Assembly: GCA_003148945.1 (NCBI GenBank)
Contig: QGGY01000007.1
Span: 124,001 to 188,000 of the forward strand
Direction: 5' to 3'
Length of the DNA stretch: 64,000 nucleotides
Source: Murimonas intestini
Lineage (GTDB): Bacteria; Bacillota; Clostridia; Lachnospirales; Lachnospiraceae
Part shown: positions 24,609 to 32,955 of the stretch, in pieces
Numbering within the stretch: position 1 is the stretch's first letter
How the letters are laid out: each line of letters opens with the position of its first letter
Position numbers and translations under genes: made by a program
Notes under the pieces: generated by a model
What the model saw: only the letters and a program-made list of their open reading frames with translations
Databases searched by the model: none
Told to the model about the DNA's origin: nothing

Positions 24609-26498
24609 TTATGCACCGAAGGATTCCACATCAATACCGAAACCGTACTCATATAGCGGTTCATCGATGTCTTTTGGCAGATCTTCCCTCTGCTCCAGCA
24701 CCTGTTCCATTGTCTTAGGAATCTGGAACGGCAGCTTGCCGGTAATGGAAGTCTCTCCATAGAGTGCGTCCGCAACAGCCTCAGCCCCGCAGGTTACACC
24801 CGGACGGTAAACTAACAGCACACTGTCCGCTGCCTCTGCAACAGGTGTCATCACATAAGCGCGGTTCATAACAACTACAGCCACCACGTTTGCGCCTGCG
24901 GCTTTCAGGGCATTGACCAGGTCTGTCTGTTCCTTTGGAAACTCCAGTGTATCAGCTCCCCATTCAGGATCGTGTGTGCCGCTCTTTTCACCAACTACCG
25001 CCAGGGCAGTCACACCCGTCAGGTCCGCAGGTACATCTGCTGCTGTTTCAATATATGTCACATTGTCAGCTCCGGCCTTTTCCTGGATAGCATCTAAAAT
25101 AGTTGTTCCCTGGATCTCAATCGGCTCTTTTGCCGTCCAGCCGCTGTTCAGCGCACGGATATCCTGAGCCAGGCTGCCGGCAACTACAACCTTCTGGCCT
25201 GCAAGTGCCTGGGCATTTTCATATTTCAGCATAGTAAAGGATCTTGAAGCAGCTTCCTTTGCTACCGCTTTGTGTTCATCGCTTCCCAGGACTTCTGCTG
25301 CCTTGTCTTCATCCACGTAAGGATTCTCAAAAATCCCCAGCTGGAATTTTGCAATGAGGATCCGGCGGCAGGCATCTGTCAGCCTCTCTTCGTCTACCTC
25401 TTCCACCAGCTGTTTGGTAGAGCGCACTCCTGCGCCTCCCAGAATGTCTGCACCTGCATTTGCTGCGCCTGTAAAGTTGAGGCCCCAGTCTGTCTGGATA
25501 ATGCCTGTATAGCCTAATTCGCCTCTCAGCAGGTCTGTCATGACTGCTGAAGACTGGTCAGCTGAATTTTCAACTGCATCGCCCCCAAGATAGGGAACTG
25601 TAGAATAACCATAGGGCATCACTGCGGCAGCGCCTGCCTCTATAGCAGCCTTAAATCCTGCCAGGTGCAGTTCTTCTGAATCCTCCTGGATAGTCAGGGG
25701 AGTCCCGTCCACACCATCAGTCTGTGCGCCGGCACCCGGGAAATGCTTCACAGTAGCCATGACAGATTCGCCCGTCAGCTCACTTCCTCCCTGCAGACCA
25801 GTGACAGCAGCTGTGATCAAACTCTGTACCACCTCGCTGTCCTCGGAGTAGCACTCCTGGTTGCGGCCCCAGCGGGGATCCGTGATCAGATCAGCATCCG
25901 GTGAAAGCGCCATACGTACACCTACAGCCATCAGCTCTTCCTTTAATACAGTATTTAGTTTTGTTACCAGTTCAGGGTCATTTACAGCTCCCTGATTAAT
26001 CTCATCCGGCAGGAAAGTCGCATCGCTTACAAAAGCCGCTCCGGCCTCGGTATCCATAGAAAAGATGATCGGAATACCCAGAGGGCTGGACTCAGACAGC
26101 TCCTGAATCTCATTGGTGCGCTTCGCAGCCTCGGCAGCATTGTCAAATATGTACTCATAAACCAGCGCAAACCCCACATTATTCTCGGTAAACCAGCTTT
26201 CTTTGCTGCTTACCAGGGTCAGATGCACCATCTGGGCTGCTTTCTGTGTTGCATCCATCTTGCTGAGAAGATCGTCGGCGCGCTCCTCAGCCGGCAGTCT
26301 CCAGTCCTCATAAGGATCTAACTGGCCGTTATCGTTCAAATCCTTAAACTGAAGTCCGTCTGCTTCAATAATGTTCTTTACACGCGCAGCCAATTCGGGC
26401 TGTGCGGCCGACTCCTCTGCCTGTACAGCAGGCATAGAGGATAATCCAAGCCCTGCGGCCATTGTCAGAGCAGTTACTATTTTAATAGAATGTTTCAT
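24609..26498 (-). CDS. Secreted GH3 beta-glycosidase with EF-hand-like loop
   Basis: A 629-residue exported GH3 enzyme. Signal peptide to about residue 28 (VQAEE), calcium-type loop DLNDNGQLDPYE (53-64), then the barrel with DPRWGRNQECYSED, TVKHFPGAGAQTDG and the nucleophile region GIIQTDWGLNF. A full (alpha/beta)6 sandwich with PFQIPKTMEQVL closes the protein; there is no C-terminal extension. This is the canonical exo-beta-glucosidase layout. GGAGGG precedes the ATG. It sits between permease and ATPase genes of the sugar transporter, so released sugar is probably imported at once. Linkage specificity is unknown. Confidence 0.9.
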   Translation of the reverse strand: MKHSIKIVTALTMAAGLGLSSMPAVQAEESAAQPELAARVKNIIEADGLQFKDLNDNGQLDPYEDWRLPAEERADDLLSKMDATQKAAQMVHLTLVSSKESWFTENNVGFALVYEYIFDNAAEAAKRTNEIQELSESSPLGIPIIFSMDTEAGAAFVSDATFLPDEINQGAVNDPELVTKLNTVLKEELMAVGVRMALSPDADLITDPRWGRNQECYSEDSEVVQSLITAAVTGLQGGSELTGESVMATVKHFPGAGAQTDGVDGTPLTIQEDSEELHLAGFKAAIEAGAAAVMPYGYSTVPYLGGDAVENSADQSSAVMTDLLRGELGYTGIIQTDWGLNFTGAANAGADILGGAGVRSTKQLVEEVDEERLTDACRRILIAKFQLGIFENPYVDEDKAAEVLGSDEHKAVAKEAASRSFTMLKYENAQALAGQKVVVAGSLAQDIRALNSGWTAKEPIEIQGTTILDAIQEKAGADNVTYIETAADVPADLTGVTALAVVGEKSGTHDPEWGADTLEFPKEQTDLVNALKAAGANVVAVVVMNRAYVMTPVAEAADSVLLVYRPGVTCGAEAVADALYGETSITGKLPFQIPKTMEQVLEQREDLPKDIDEPLYEYGFGIDVESFGA

Positions 26499-26522
26499 TA
26501 TTATACCCTCCGCAATTTTTCA

Positions 26523-27416
26523 TCAGGATGCCGTCACAGCGCCGCTCATCTGTCCGGAAATCAGATATTTTCCCATAAAGATGTAGAGCACAAGCACCGG
26601 TAAGGCAAGGATCAGGGAACCCGCCATCTGCACATTAAACTCGGCTGCCATAGTACCTGCCAGCTCATTCAGCGCAATAGTAGCCGGCTTGGAATCGTAG
26701 CCTCCCAGCACCAGTGCAAAGAGCATCTCATTCCAGATAGATGTACACTGGAATACGAACACCGTAATAGTGGCAATCATGGTGTTAGGCAGCACAATCT
26801 TCCGGTAAATCTGCCACATCCCGTTGCCGTCAATCATTGCCTGGCGAATCAATGCATCAGGCACATCGGCGTAATAACTTCGCATCATAACCGTACACAT
26901 GGGCATTCCGAATACCGTGTGTACCAGCACCAGCCCCCAAATATTATCGTAAAGATCCAGTGAATTAATTGTCTGCAGCAGCGGAATCAGGATTGCCTGG
27001 AAAGGCAGGTAAGTAGCTGCTACTAATGCGACAAAGAACACATTGTTAAGTTTGAATTTCCATTTGCTCAGTGCATAGGCACAGATAGAGCCTAAGAACA
27101 CTGAACCCGCCGCTCCGAACAGTGTAACCATAAGGGAGGTGAGAAGCGGCTGCCCCAGTTCCTCCATAGCACTTGCGTACCCCTCCAGCGTCCATACAGA
27201 AGGTGGTGTAATAGGCGTGGAAGTCATTACCTCACTATTTGTCTTAAAGGAGGTCATTACAGTGCCCCAAAACGGCAGCATGTAGAATATCAGAAATCCA
27301 ATCATAATAAGGTAATAAACAACATGCAGCGCCGTCATGTGCCATTTTGGCTTCACACGCACAGTCTGCGCCTCCTGGCCGGCTTTCGAGCGCTCAATAC
27401 TCATATTACTCTGCAT
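26523..27416 (-). CDS. Carbohydrate ABC transporter permease (MalG-like)
   Basis: A 297-residue permease with six predicted membrane segments. The EAA coupling loop reads LIRQAMIDGNGMWQIYRKIVLPNT. TPITPPSVWTLEGYASAM near the N-terminus is typical of CUT1 second permeases. AGGAGG lies 9 bases before the ATG. It is three bases from the other permease gene and the two should form the heterodimeric channel used by the binding protein at 30443 and the ATPase at 23408. Confidence 0.92.
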   Translation of the reverse strand: MQSNMSIERSKAGQEAQTVRVKPKWHMTALHVVYYLIMIGFLIFYMLPFWGTVMTSFKTNSEVMTSTPITPPSVWTLEGYASAMEELGQPLLTSLMVTLFGAAGSVFLGSICAYALSKWKFKLNNVFFVALVAATYLPFQAILIPLLQTINSLDLYDNIWGLVLVHTVFGMPMCTVMMRSYYADVPDALIRQAMIDGNGMWQIYRKIVLPNTMIATITVFVFQCTSIWNEMLFALVLGGYDSKPATIALNELAGTMAAEFNVQMAGSLILALPVLVLYIFMGKYLISGQMSGAVTAS

Positions 27417-27419
27417 ATC

Positions 27420-28451
27420 TTATTTCCTCCTGTTCGTCCAATAGGTCAGCGGCAGAATCAACACCAGCACCAATGCCAGTAAGAAACAGCTGATTGCCGC
27501 AGAATAGGCAAAGTTGTTGTTCTGAAATGCCTCGTTGTACATCCAGACAGGCAGCGTCCAGGCTGAAGATGTGGTATAACCCACCAGTGAGACGATGAAG
27601 TCGAAGGAACGCAGTGCATACATTGCAAGAATAGTTATGCAGCTTCCCATCGCACCTTTAAGCTGTGGGATGATAAGTTTCAAATAAATACTGGGCATAT
27701 ACGCGCCGTCCAGTTTGGCGGCGTTGATGATATTCGTGGGCACATTCTTGATAGCAGCCAGAAAGATAACAGCCACATAGCCGGAGAATTGCCACACCAT
27801 CGCAATAATGATGGAGACCATTATCGTCGAATTTGACGAGGCCCACATCAGATTACCGTTTTTCATCGCACCTGCCACATCTACCCCGATTATACTTAAG
27901 AAGGAGTTCAGAACCCCGCCTGTGGGCCGGTACATGTATGCCCATACAGTACCGGTTACCACAAATGAAAGGGCAAATGGCAGCAAAATCAGTGTCCTGA
28001 ATACGGATGTACCGCGCAGCCCCTGGTCCATCAGCAGGGCCAATCCCAGCCCTAACAGCAGACAGAGCGGAATCAGGCTGAACAGCAGCAGTGTATTCCT
28101 CAGGGACGGCCAGAAATCAGCACTGGCAAACATCTTGGCATAATTGCCGAATCCCCCCCAGCCGTAGCTGGCTTCCAGTGCGCCGTTTTCCCAGTCGGAC
28201 ACAGACACCCAAAGGTTCCAGCCGAGAGAGACATATACAAAGTAGATCAGCAGCGCCGCTGGAATACAGATCCAGATTAACGGATGCCGGGTAAGGAATT
28301 TACTGACGGGTGCTACCGTCTTTGGTGCAAACCGCTTCAGCAGCTGGTAACATATAATGACGGCCGCCAGCACGGCGCAAATTATCCAAAAACGCCCGTC
28401 AGAAAAAGTCATATACTTAAAATTCTCAAAAAATTCCAAGATCTGTTCCAT
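27420..28451 (-). CDS. Carbohydrate ABC transporter permease (MalF-like, glucose type)
   Basis: A 343-residue permease. It has an extra N-terminal membrane segment (FWIICAVLAAVIICYQLL) before the usual six, and an EAA loop INAAKLDGAYMPSIYLKLIIPQ. The sequence pattern (WNLWVSVSDWE, VTGTVWAYMYRP) resembles glucose/mannose CUT1 transporters described mainly from Gram-negative bacteria and Thermus; this likeness is from memory and needs a search. AGGAGG precedes the ATG. It is co-transcribed with the GH3 and binding-protein genes. Confidence 0.9.
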   Translation of the reverse strand: MEQILEFFENFKYMTFSDGRFWIICAVLAAVIICYQLLKRFAPKTVAPVSKFLTRHPLIWICIPAALLIYFVYVSLGWNLWVSVSDWENGALEASYGWGGFGNYAKMFASADFWPSLRNTLLLFSLIPLCLLLGLGLALLMDQGLRGTSVFRTLILLPFALSFVVTGTVWAYMYRPTGGVLNSFLSIIGVDVAGAMKNGNLMWASSNSTIMVSIIIAMVWQFSGYVAVIFLAAIKNVPTNIINAAKLDGAYMPSIYLKLIIPQLKGAMGSCITILAMYALRSFDFIVSLVGYTTSSAWTLPVWMYNEAFQNNNFAYSAAISCFLLALVLVLILPLTYWTNRRK

Positions 28452-28470
28452 AGGTGGAGCCTCCTATCGT

Positions 28471-30453
28471 TTACTCTTCGTAGCTCAGCCCCCAGCCATA
28501 ATCATAGAGCGGGTTCTCCAGATCGAAGGAAACATCGCCCTCCTGACTGTTGACAGACTCCATGTCACGCGGAAACTGTATTGGTGTCTTACCAGTTGGA
28601 TTGTTCAGGCCGTACAGAGTCTCCGCAATGGCGATACCGCCCTGGGCTCCCGGATAATAGGCCTCAAGAATCGCATTCGTGTTTTCATCACACCATGTTA
28701 AAATATAGGGACGGCCGCCTGTAACCACTGTAACGATTGGTTTTCCGCTGGCCTTTGCAGCTTCAAGTATCTCCTGCTGGCTTTCAACGATCTCCAGGGT
28801 ATCGTATCCCCATGGCGGATCATGCTGGTAACTTGGTTCACCCACTGACACCACGATAACATCCGCGTCCTTAGCGAGTTCTGTAATCTTTTCTACATCC
28901 TCCGCCTCATAGATAACTTTCGTATTCTCTCCGGCGTAAGCTTCCAGCGCACCTGCAATAGTCAGCCCTTCCTGTGAGGAAGACCAGCCGCCTACAAGTG
29001 AATCCATATCGCCGGCACGCGGTCCACAGACAAGGATAGTCTGTTCAGCATCAGCATCCAGCGGGAGAATACCGTCATTTTTCAGCAGAGTCATAGCCTT
29101 TTCGGCTGCTTCTAAGTTTACCTTCTGGCTTTCTTCATTGCCTACAAAGGAAACTGCATAATCTACGTCACAGTAAGGATTTTCAAATACACCCATCTCA
29201 AATTTAGCCTTGACGATGCGTTTTGCAGCGGCTGTCAGGATTTCCTCATCAATCTTACCGTCGTTTGTAAACTCTTCCATCTGGTCAATAAGGCGGATAG
29301 ATTCGCCGCCGATACCATCCACACGGCTCTGGGTAACACCAATCAGGATAGCCTCTTCATCAGAAACTTCTTCTCCTGTCATTGTGCCCAGTGCTTCCTG
29401 GATAGCCCAGATCATGCCCCAGTCAGTCTGGATAATGCCCTCAAATCCCATCTCATCTCTCAGCAGGTCCTGCAGAGTAGCAGCGGAACCGATTGCTGAA
29501 TTTTCCATATCCAATGCCAGCGGTACGGAATAGTACGGCATAATAGAGGCCACGTTAACCTCCAGAGCGGCATAATAAGGTTTTAAATGAGTCTTCAGTG
29601 TCTCTTCGCTGGAGATGATCGGGGATGTGTCTTTTCCGTCCATCTGCGGGCCAGCGCCCGGGAAATGTTTCATACAAGCCACGATCGATCCGCTGTTCAG
29701 ACCGTCAGAACCATTCTGGAAGGCAACTACCTGAGCTGTCACCATCTCAGTCACAAGGTCAGGATCCTCGCCGAATGTCTCCATTACACGTCCCCAGCGC
29801 GGTTCAGAAGCAATATCCGCTTCCGGTGAAAGGGTCATGCGCACGCCGATTGCAATATGCTCATCGCGGGAAATCTCAGACAACTTTGTCACCAGCTCTT
29901 TATCACGTGTGGCTGCAAGAGCCAGATTATGGCCTGTTACAGTAGCGCCCGACACATAGGACAGGCCGTGTACAGAGTCCATAGATACAAGTACCGGCAC
30001 TCCCAGCCGGGAGCCTTCTGCATATTCCTGGATCATATTCATATTTGTTGCCGCAGATTCCACGCTGCTCAGCTCACGGATCAGCAGCATTCCAATGCCT
30101 TCCTGATTGCACCACTCTTCAAGATACGACGGAACCTTACCGTCCGAGCGGGGCAGATATGTAGGATGCTGCATCTGGGCAATTTTTTCACGGACTGTCA
30201 TCTGGCTTACCAGATCCTCTGTACGTGTTTCGGCATCCTGGCGCCAGTCTTCATACACGTCCAGCTCTCCGTTACCGTTCAGGTCAATAAATTGGTAGCC
30301 GTCGGCCTCGATAATAGATTTTACATGAGGGTCAAGCACAGGCTGTTCGTAGCTCTCACCTTCAGCGAAGGCTGTGCCTGCCAGCAGGCTGCTTGTCATA
30401 GCGGCTGTTCCCAAAAGGGACAGGCCGCGTTTTATTAAACGATTAGTCAACAA
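28471..30453 (-). CDS. Secreted GH3 beta-glucosidase with EF-hand-like loop
   Basis: A 660-residue exported GH3 enzyme. Signal peptide to about residue 30 (TAFAEG), calcium-type loop DLNGNGELDVYE (57-68), barrel with EPRWGRVMETFGEDPDLV, MKHFPGAGPQMDGKD and nucleophile region GIIQTDWGMIW, then the sandwich domain with QYPPWGYDTLE-like QHDPPWGYDTLE. All typical GH3 motifs are present. The start is a TTG at 30453, 7 bases after GGAGAG, within the last codons of the binding-protein gene (11-base overlap), so translation is coupled. It is most like the GH3 at 24609. Confidence 0.9.
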   Translation of the reverse strand: MLTNRLIKRGLSLLGTAAMTSSLLAGTAFAEGESYEQPVLDPHVKSIIEADGYQFIDLNGNGELDVYEDWRQDAETRTEDLVSQMTVREKIAQMQHPTYLPRSDGKVPSYLEEWCNQEGIGMLLIRELSSVESAATNMNMIQEYAEGSRLGVPVLVSMDSVHGLSYVSGATVTGHNLALAATRDKELVTKLSEISRDEHIAIGVRMTLSPEADIASEPRWGRVMETFGEDPDLVTEMVTAQVVAFQNGSDGLNSGSIVACMKHFPGAGPQMDGKDTSPIISSEETLKTHLKPYYAALEVNVASIMPYYSVPLALDMENSAIGSAATLQDLLRDEMGFEGIIQTDWGMIWAIQEALGTMTGEEVSDEEAILIGVTQSRVDGIGGESIRLIDQMEEFTNDGKIDEEILTAAAKRIVKAKFEMGVFENPYCDVDYAVSFVGNEESQKVNLEAAEKAMTLLKNDGILPLDADAEQTILVCGPRAGDMDSLVGGWSSSQEGLTIAGALEAYAGENTKVIYEAEDVEKITELAKDADVIVVSVGEPSYQHDPPWGYDTLEIVESQQEILEAAKASGKPIVTVVTGGRPYILTWCDENTNAILEAYYPGAQGGIAIAETLYGLNNPTGKTPIQFPRDMESVNSQEGDVSFDLENPLYDYGWGLSYEE

Positions 30454-31810
30454 GATTCCACTCTCCTTTCACACCAGCTTCTTTAAGTATATTTACAATT
30501 TTATTAGCGAAATACTCTGCATCGTAATCAGAAGAAGTCGCAAATTCCTGAATCTGAGTCTGCAGGCTTGTAGCCGCGCTCCATGGCAGTGCCGTGCCGT
30601 GGGTAAAGCTTGGGAATACCTTTGTATCTTCTGCCGTCAGTTCATTCTTAAATTTCAGAGTCAGTTCACCGTAGGTTTCATCAGGAGTGTCATTGTAAGG
30701 TGATATAGATTCCTTAAGCCCTGAAAATGATTTCTGCACCTCATTGGTAGATACGTTATAAGCCCAGCGCAGACCGCCCTCAACATCCGCGGAATCATTG
30801 CTGACTACAAAGCCGTCTACACACATACCAAACCAGCCGTCCGTCCCCGGGAATGTAAAGACGCCATAGTCCTCACCGTAAACCTGGCCCATAGAAGTCA
30901 TCAGCGGCTGCATCCATGCTCCCATAATCTGCATTGCATATGTACCGGCAACCACCTGTCCTGAAGTCTCATACCAGTCACGGCTGGAATGGTCAGGAGC
31001 CACATAATTCATCATTTTTGCATAGGTAGAAAGTACATTCGTCACGTCTTCTACATTATAGTTTCCGTTGATGAAGTCTTCATAAATCTGCGGGTCTGTT
31101 CCCAGCATGATATCTTCAAAAACCTGGCAGGCCGGCCAGCCCTTGCGGTCGCCCAGATCCAGCGGATATTCCCCGTCCGGCATAGCAGCGGCAAGCTGGT
31201 CACAGATAGACCAGAATTCATCCCAGGTTATGTTCTCATGATCCGGTATTTCAATACCATATTTCTCAAACACATGAATATTGTAAAAAATAACATTTGA
31301 TTTGTGGATACCGATCGGCACAATATATTTATTGCCGTCTGAAGCCGTACACAAGTCTTCCAGTCCCGGCAGCGCCCGCTCAGCGAGGTTTGCGTAATCC
31401 CACACCTGATTGAGATTCAGCAGCAAGTCTGAATTCAGATATGGTTCAATCTCCTGTCCGGGATGTGCCTGGAAGGTCTCCGGGCTCTTTCCTGCCTGCT
31501 GCAGAACCTTAACCTTCATTACCATTGCGCCTCCGGCGCCTCCGGGAATCGCATTTGATTTTGCCTTTATCTCACCGTAAGCATCCGAGAAGCCCTGGAC
31601 AACGCTCTCAATTGCGTCCTTTTCTCCTCCTGCTGTCCACCAGTGGTATACATTGACCGTACCGTCTTCCTCGGTATTTTCCAATATCGCCGGGATATCC
31701 ATATCATCGGCATTTAATTTTTCCCCTTTTGCTTCCACGCTGTTCATAGGGAAAGCGCTCAATGCCAGCATGCCTGTCAACGCCAGAGCGCAGAGTTTTC
31801 TAAGTCTCAT
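30443..31810 (-). CDS. Sugar-binding protein of CUT1 type without lipobox
   Basis: A 455-residue solute-binding protein. The N-terminal signal (MRLRKLCALALTGMLALSAF) ends with SVEAKG, a signal-peptidase-I site, and no lipobox cysteine follows. VYHWWTAGGEKDAIESVV and MVMKVKVLQQAGKSPETFQ match glucose/mannose-type binding proteins of CUT1 transporters. In a Gram-positive cell such proteins are normally lipid-anchored, so a secreted form is unusual. AGGAGG precedes the ATG. It lies between a CBM9-like gene and a GH3 gene and should feed the permease pair at 26523-28451. Confidence 0.87.
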   Translation of the reverse strand: MRLRKLCALALTGMLALSAFPMNSVEAKGEKLNADDMDIPAILENTEEDGTVNVYHWWTAGGEKDAIESVVQGFSDAYGEIKAKSNAIPGGAGGAMVMKVKVLQQAGKSPETFQAHPGQEIEPYLNSDLLLNLNQVWDYANLAERALPGLEDLCTASDGNKYIVPIGIHKSNVIFYNIHVFEKYGIEIPDHENITWDEFWSICDQLAAAMPDGEYPLDLGDRKGWPACQVFEDIMLGTDPQIYEDFINGNYNVEDVTNVLSTYAKMMNYVAPDHSSRDWYETSGQVVAGTYAMQIMGAWMQPLMTSMGQVYGEDYGVFTFPGTDGWFGMCVDGFVVSNDSADVEGGLRWAYNVSTNEVQKSFSGLKESISPYNDTPDETYGELTLKFKNELTAEDTKVFPSFTHGTALPWSAATSLQTQIQEFATSSDYDAEYFANKIVNILKEAGVKGEWNLVD

Positions 31811-31831
31811 TCACAGTCTCCTCCTAATTTT

Positions 31832-31874
31832 TTTTGCAGATAACTGTTCAGTACCTTCACAGTTACATTTGTAG
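31832..31874. repeat. 27-bp GTAAC-type palindrome with degenerate 8-bp flanking repeat
   Basis: Core 31840-31866 starts ATAACTGTTCAGTACC and ends TCACAGTTAC; TAACTGT and ACAGTTA are inverted repeats. Flanks ttttgcag and atttgtag match at 6 of 8 positions. It lies between the CBM9-like and binding-protein genes. Confidence 0.5.
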
Positions 31875-31879
31875 TTCCC

Positions 31880-32686
31880 TTATTCTGTAAATGTCATACT
31901 TCCCCAAAGGCTGGGATTATTGTCCACATCATACATTTCCGGCTTGCGGTCCTTGCCTGTCAGGTCTGCTGATGACTGCATGCGCAGACTGTGAATTCCA
32001 GGGCAGGGCAGGTCAACATCCAGAATAGAAAAATCAAAGCCAACAGTCATACCTGCTTCAGGTTTCAGCTGTGCGATCTTATCATTGGAAAGGTTATGCA
32101 GAGGAATCTTGCTCTCCAGGATCCAACCGCCAATTTCCTTATCAGCCACGGCTACAGCTTCATAATCATCAAAAACAAGCTCATCGCCATATTCACCCTG
32201 TGTCTCGTAGCCCTGATTATCTGCAATCATGTCTCTGTCCACATAGTTAAAGAAATCATACTTGTCAGTACTCTGAACAATACGCCAGTCTGTTGCGCTG
32301 TACTCTGTTCGTTCCGGATCCGCCTCCGGGTCTGTGCTCAAAAACAAAATAATGGCATCCAGCTCGTCCAGCGGAAATCCCTCACGATAGACAAACGGAT
32401 CTTTGTCATAGATAGTTGCCGCGATGTAGAGATTTTCTTCATCCCACATAGCGTAGATATCCATGGAACAGTCTTCCACACCGTCCCAGTGCTCAATCTG
32501 ATCAATGATCTGGTTCTCAGAATCGATACGTAAAAACTTACTCGTATCCCATTCGCTTAAATCTCCGTCGATGACTACATCGGATGCCTTAGGTGCTTCC
32601 AGATTCTTATCAGAGTACGCGAGTGAGGTACTGCCTGCCCCCAGGGCCAAGGTTAACGCCATTAACAGGGAAATGCTTTTCTTCAT
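31880..32686 (-). CDS. Secreted CBM9-like carbohydrate-binding protein
   Basis: A 268-residue exported protein and paralogue of the one at 10623. I use ATG 32686 because AAAGGAGGAG precedes it and a signal peptide starts there (MKKSISLLMALTLALGAGS); an upstream extension of 69 codons has no support. Domain landmarks: DVVIDGDLSEWDTSKF, MWDEENLYIAATIYDKD, IILFLSTDPEADPERTEYS and SKIPLHNLSNDKI. It opens the operon of binding protein, GH3 enzymes and ABC transporter, so it probably presents the same glycan to them. No catalytic domain is attached. Confidence 0.75.
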   Translation of the reverse strand: MKKSISLLMALTLALGAGSTSLAYSDKNLEAPKASDVVIDGDLSEWDTSKFLRIDSENQIIDQIEHWDGVEDCSMDIYAMWDEENLYIAATIYDKDPFVYREGFPLDELDAIILFLSTDPEADPERTEYSATDWRIVQSTDKYDFFNYVDRDMIADNQGYETQGEYGDELVFDDYEAVAVADKEIGGWILESKIPLHNLSNDKIAQLKPEAGMTVGFDFSILDVDLPCPGIHSLRMQSSADLTGKDRKPEMYDVDNNPSLWGSMTFTE

Positions 32687-32743
32687 AGTAATTTCTCCTC
32701 CTTTAATTATATAGGGCCTGATTACTCCCCTTTTGTTATTTTT

Positions 32744-32749
32744 ATTATA
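32744..32749 (-). promoter_or_regulatory. Candidate -10 box of the CBM9/GH3/ABC operon
   Basis: TATAAT on the minus strand 58 bases before the ATG at 32686. The -35 position has only a poor match, as expected of an activator-dependent promoter. Confidence 0.45.
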
Positions 32750-32886
32750 GCGCAGTATGCCAAAGAGAACACGAAAAGATTTTACACATTTATTTGCATA
32801 AATCCAGCATGCCGCCGTAAAACATAAATATCCGGCACACCAAGCAGGAATATCAGACACAGTGCCATATTTATATCTCCCTCCCC

Positions 32887-32915
32887 TTATCACCGGACAG
32901 CTGCTGTGCTATAAT
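32887..32915 (+). promoter_or_regulatory. Promoter of the YesM-type kinase
   Basis: TTATCA and TATAAT are separated by 17 bases, about 40 bases before the ATG at 32956. It is divergent from the CBM9/GH3/ABC operon promoter. Confidence 0.55.
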
Positions 32916-32955
32916 GTGATAATAAAAAACACGATATGACAGGATGGTGAATGAT

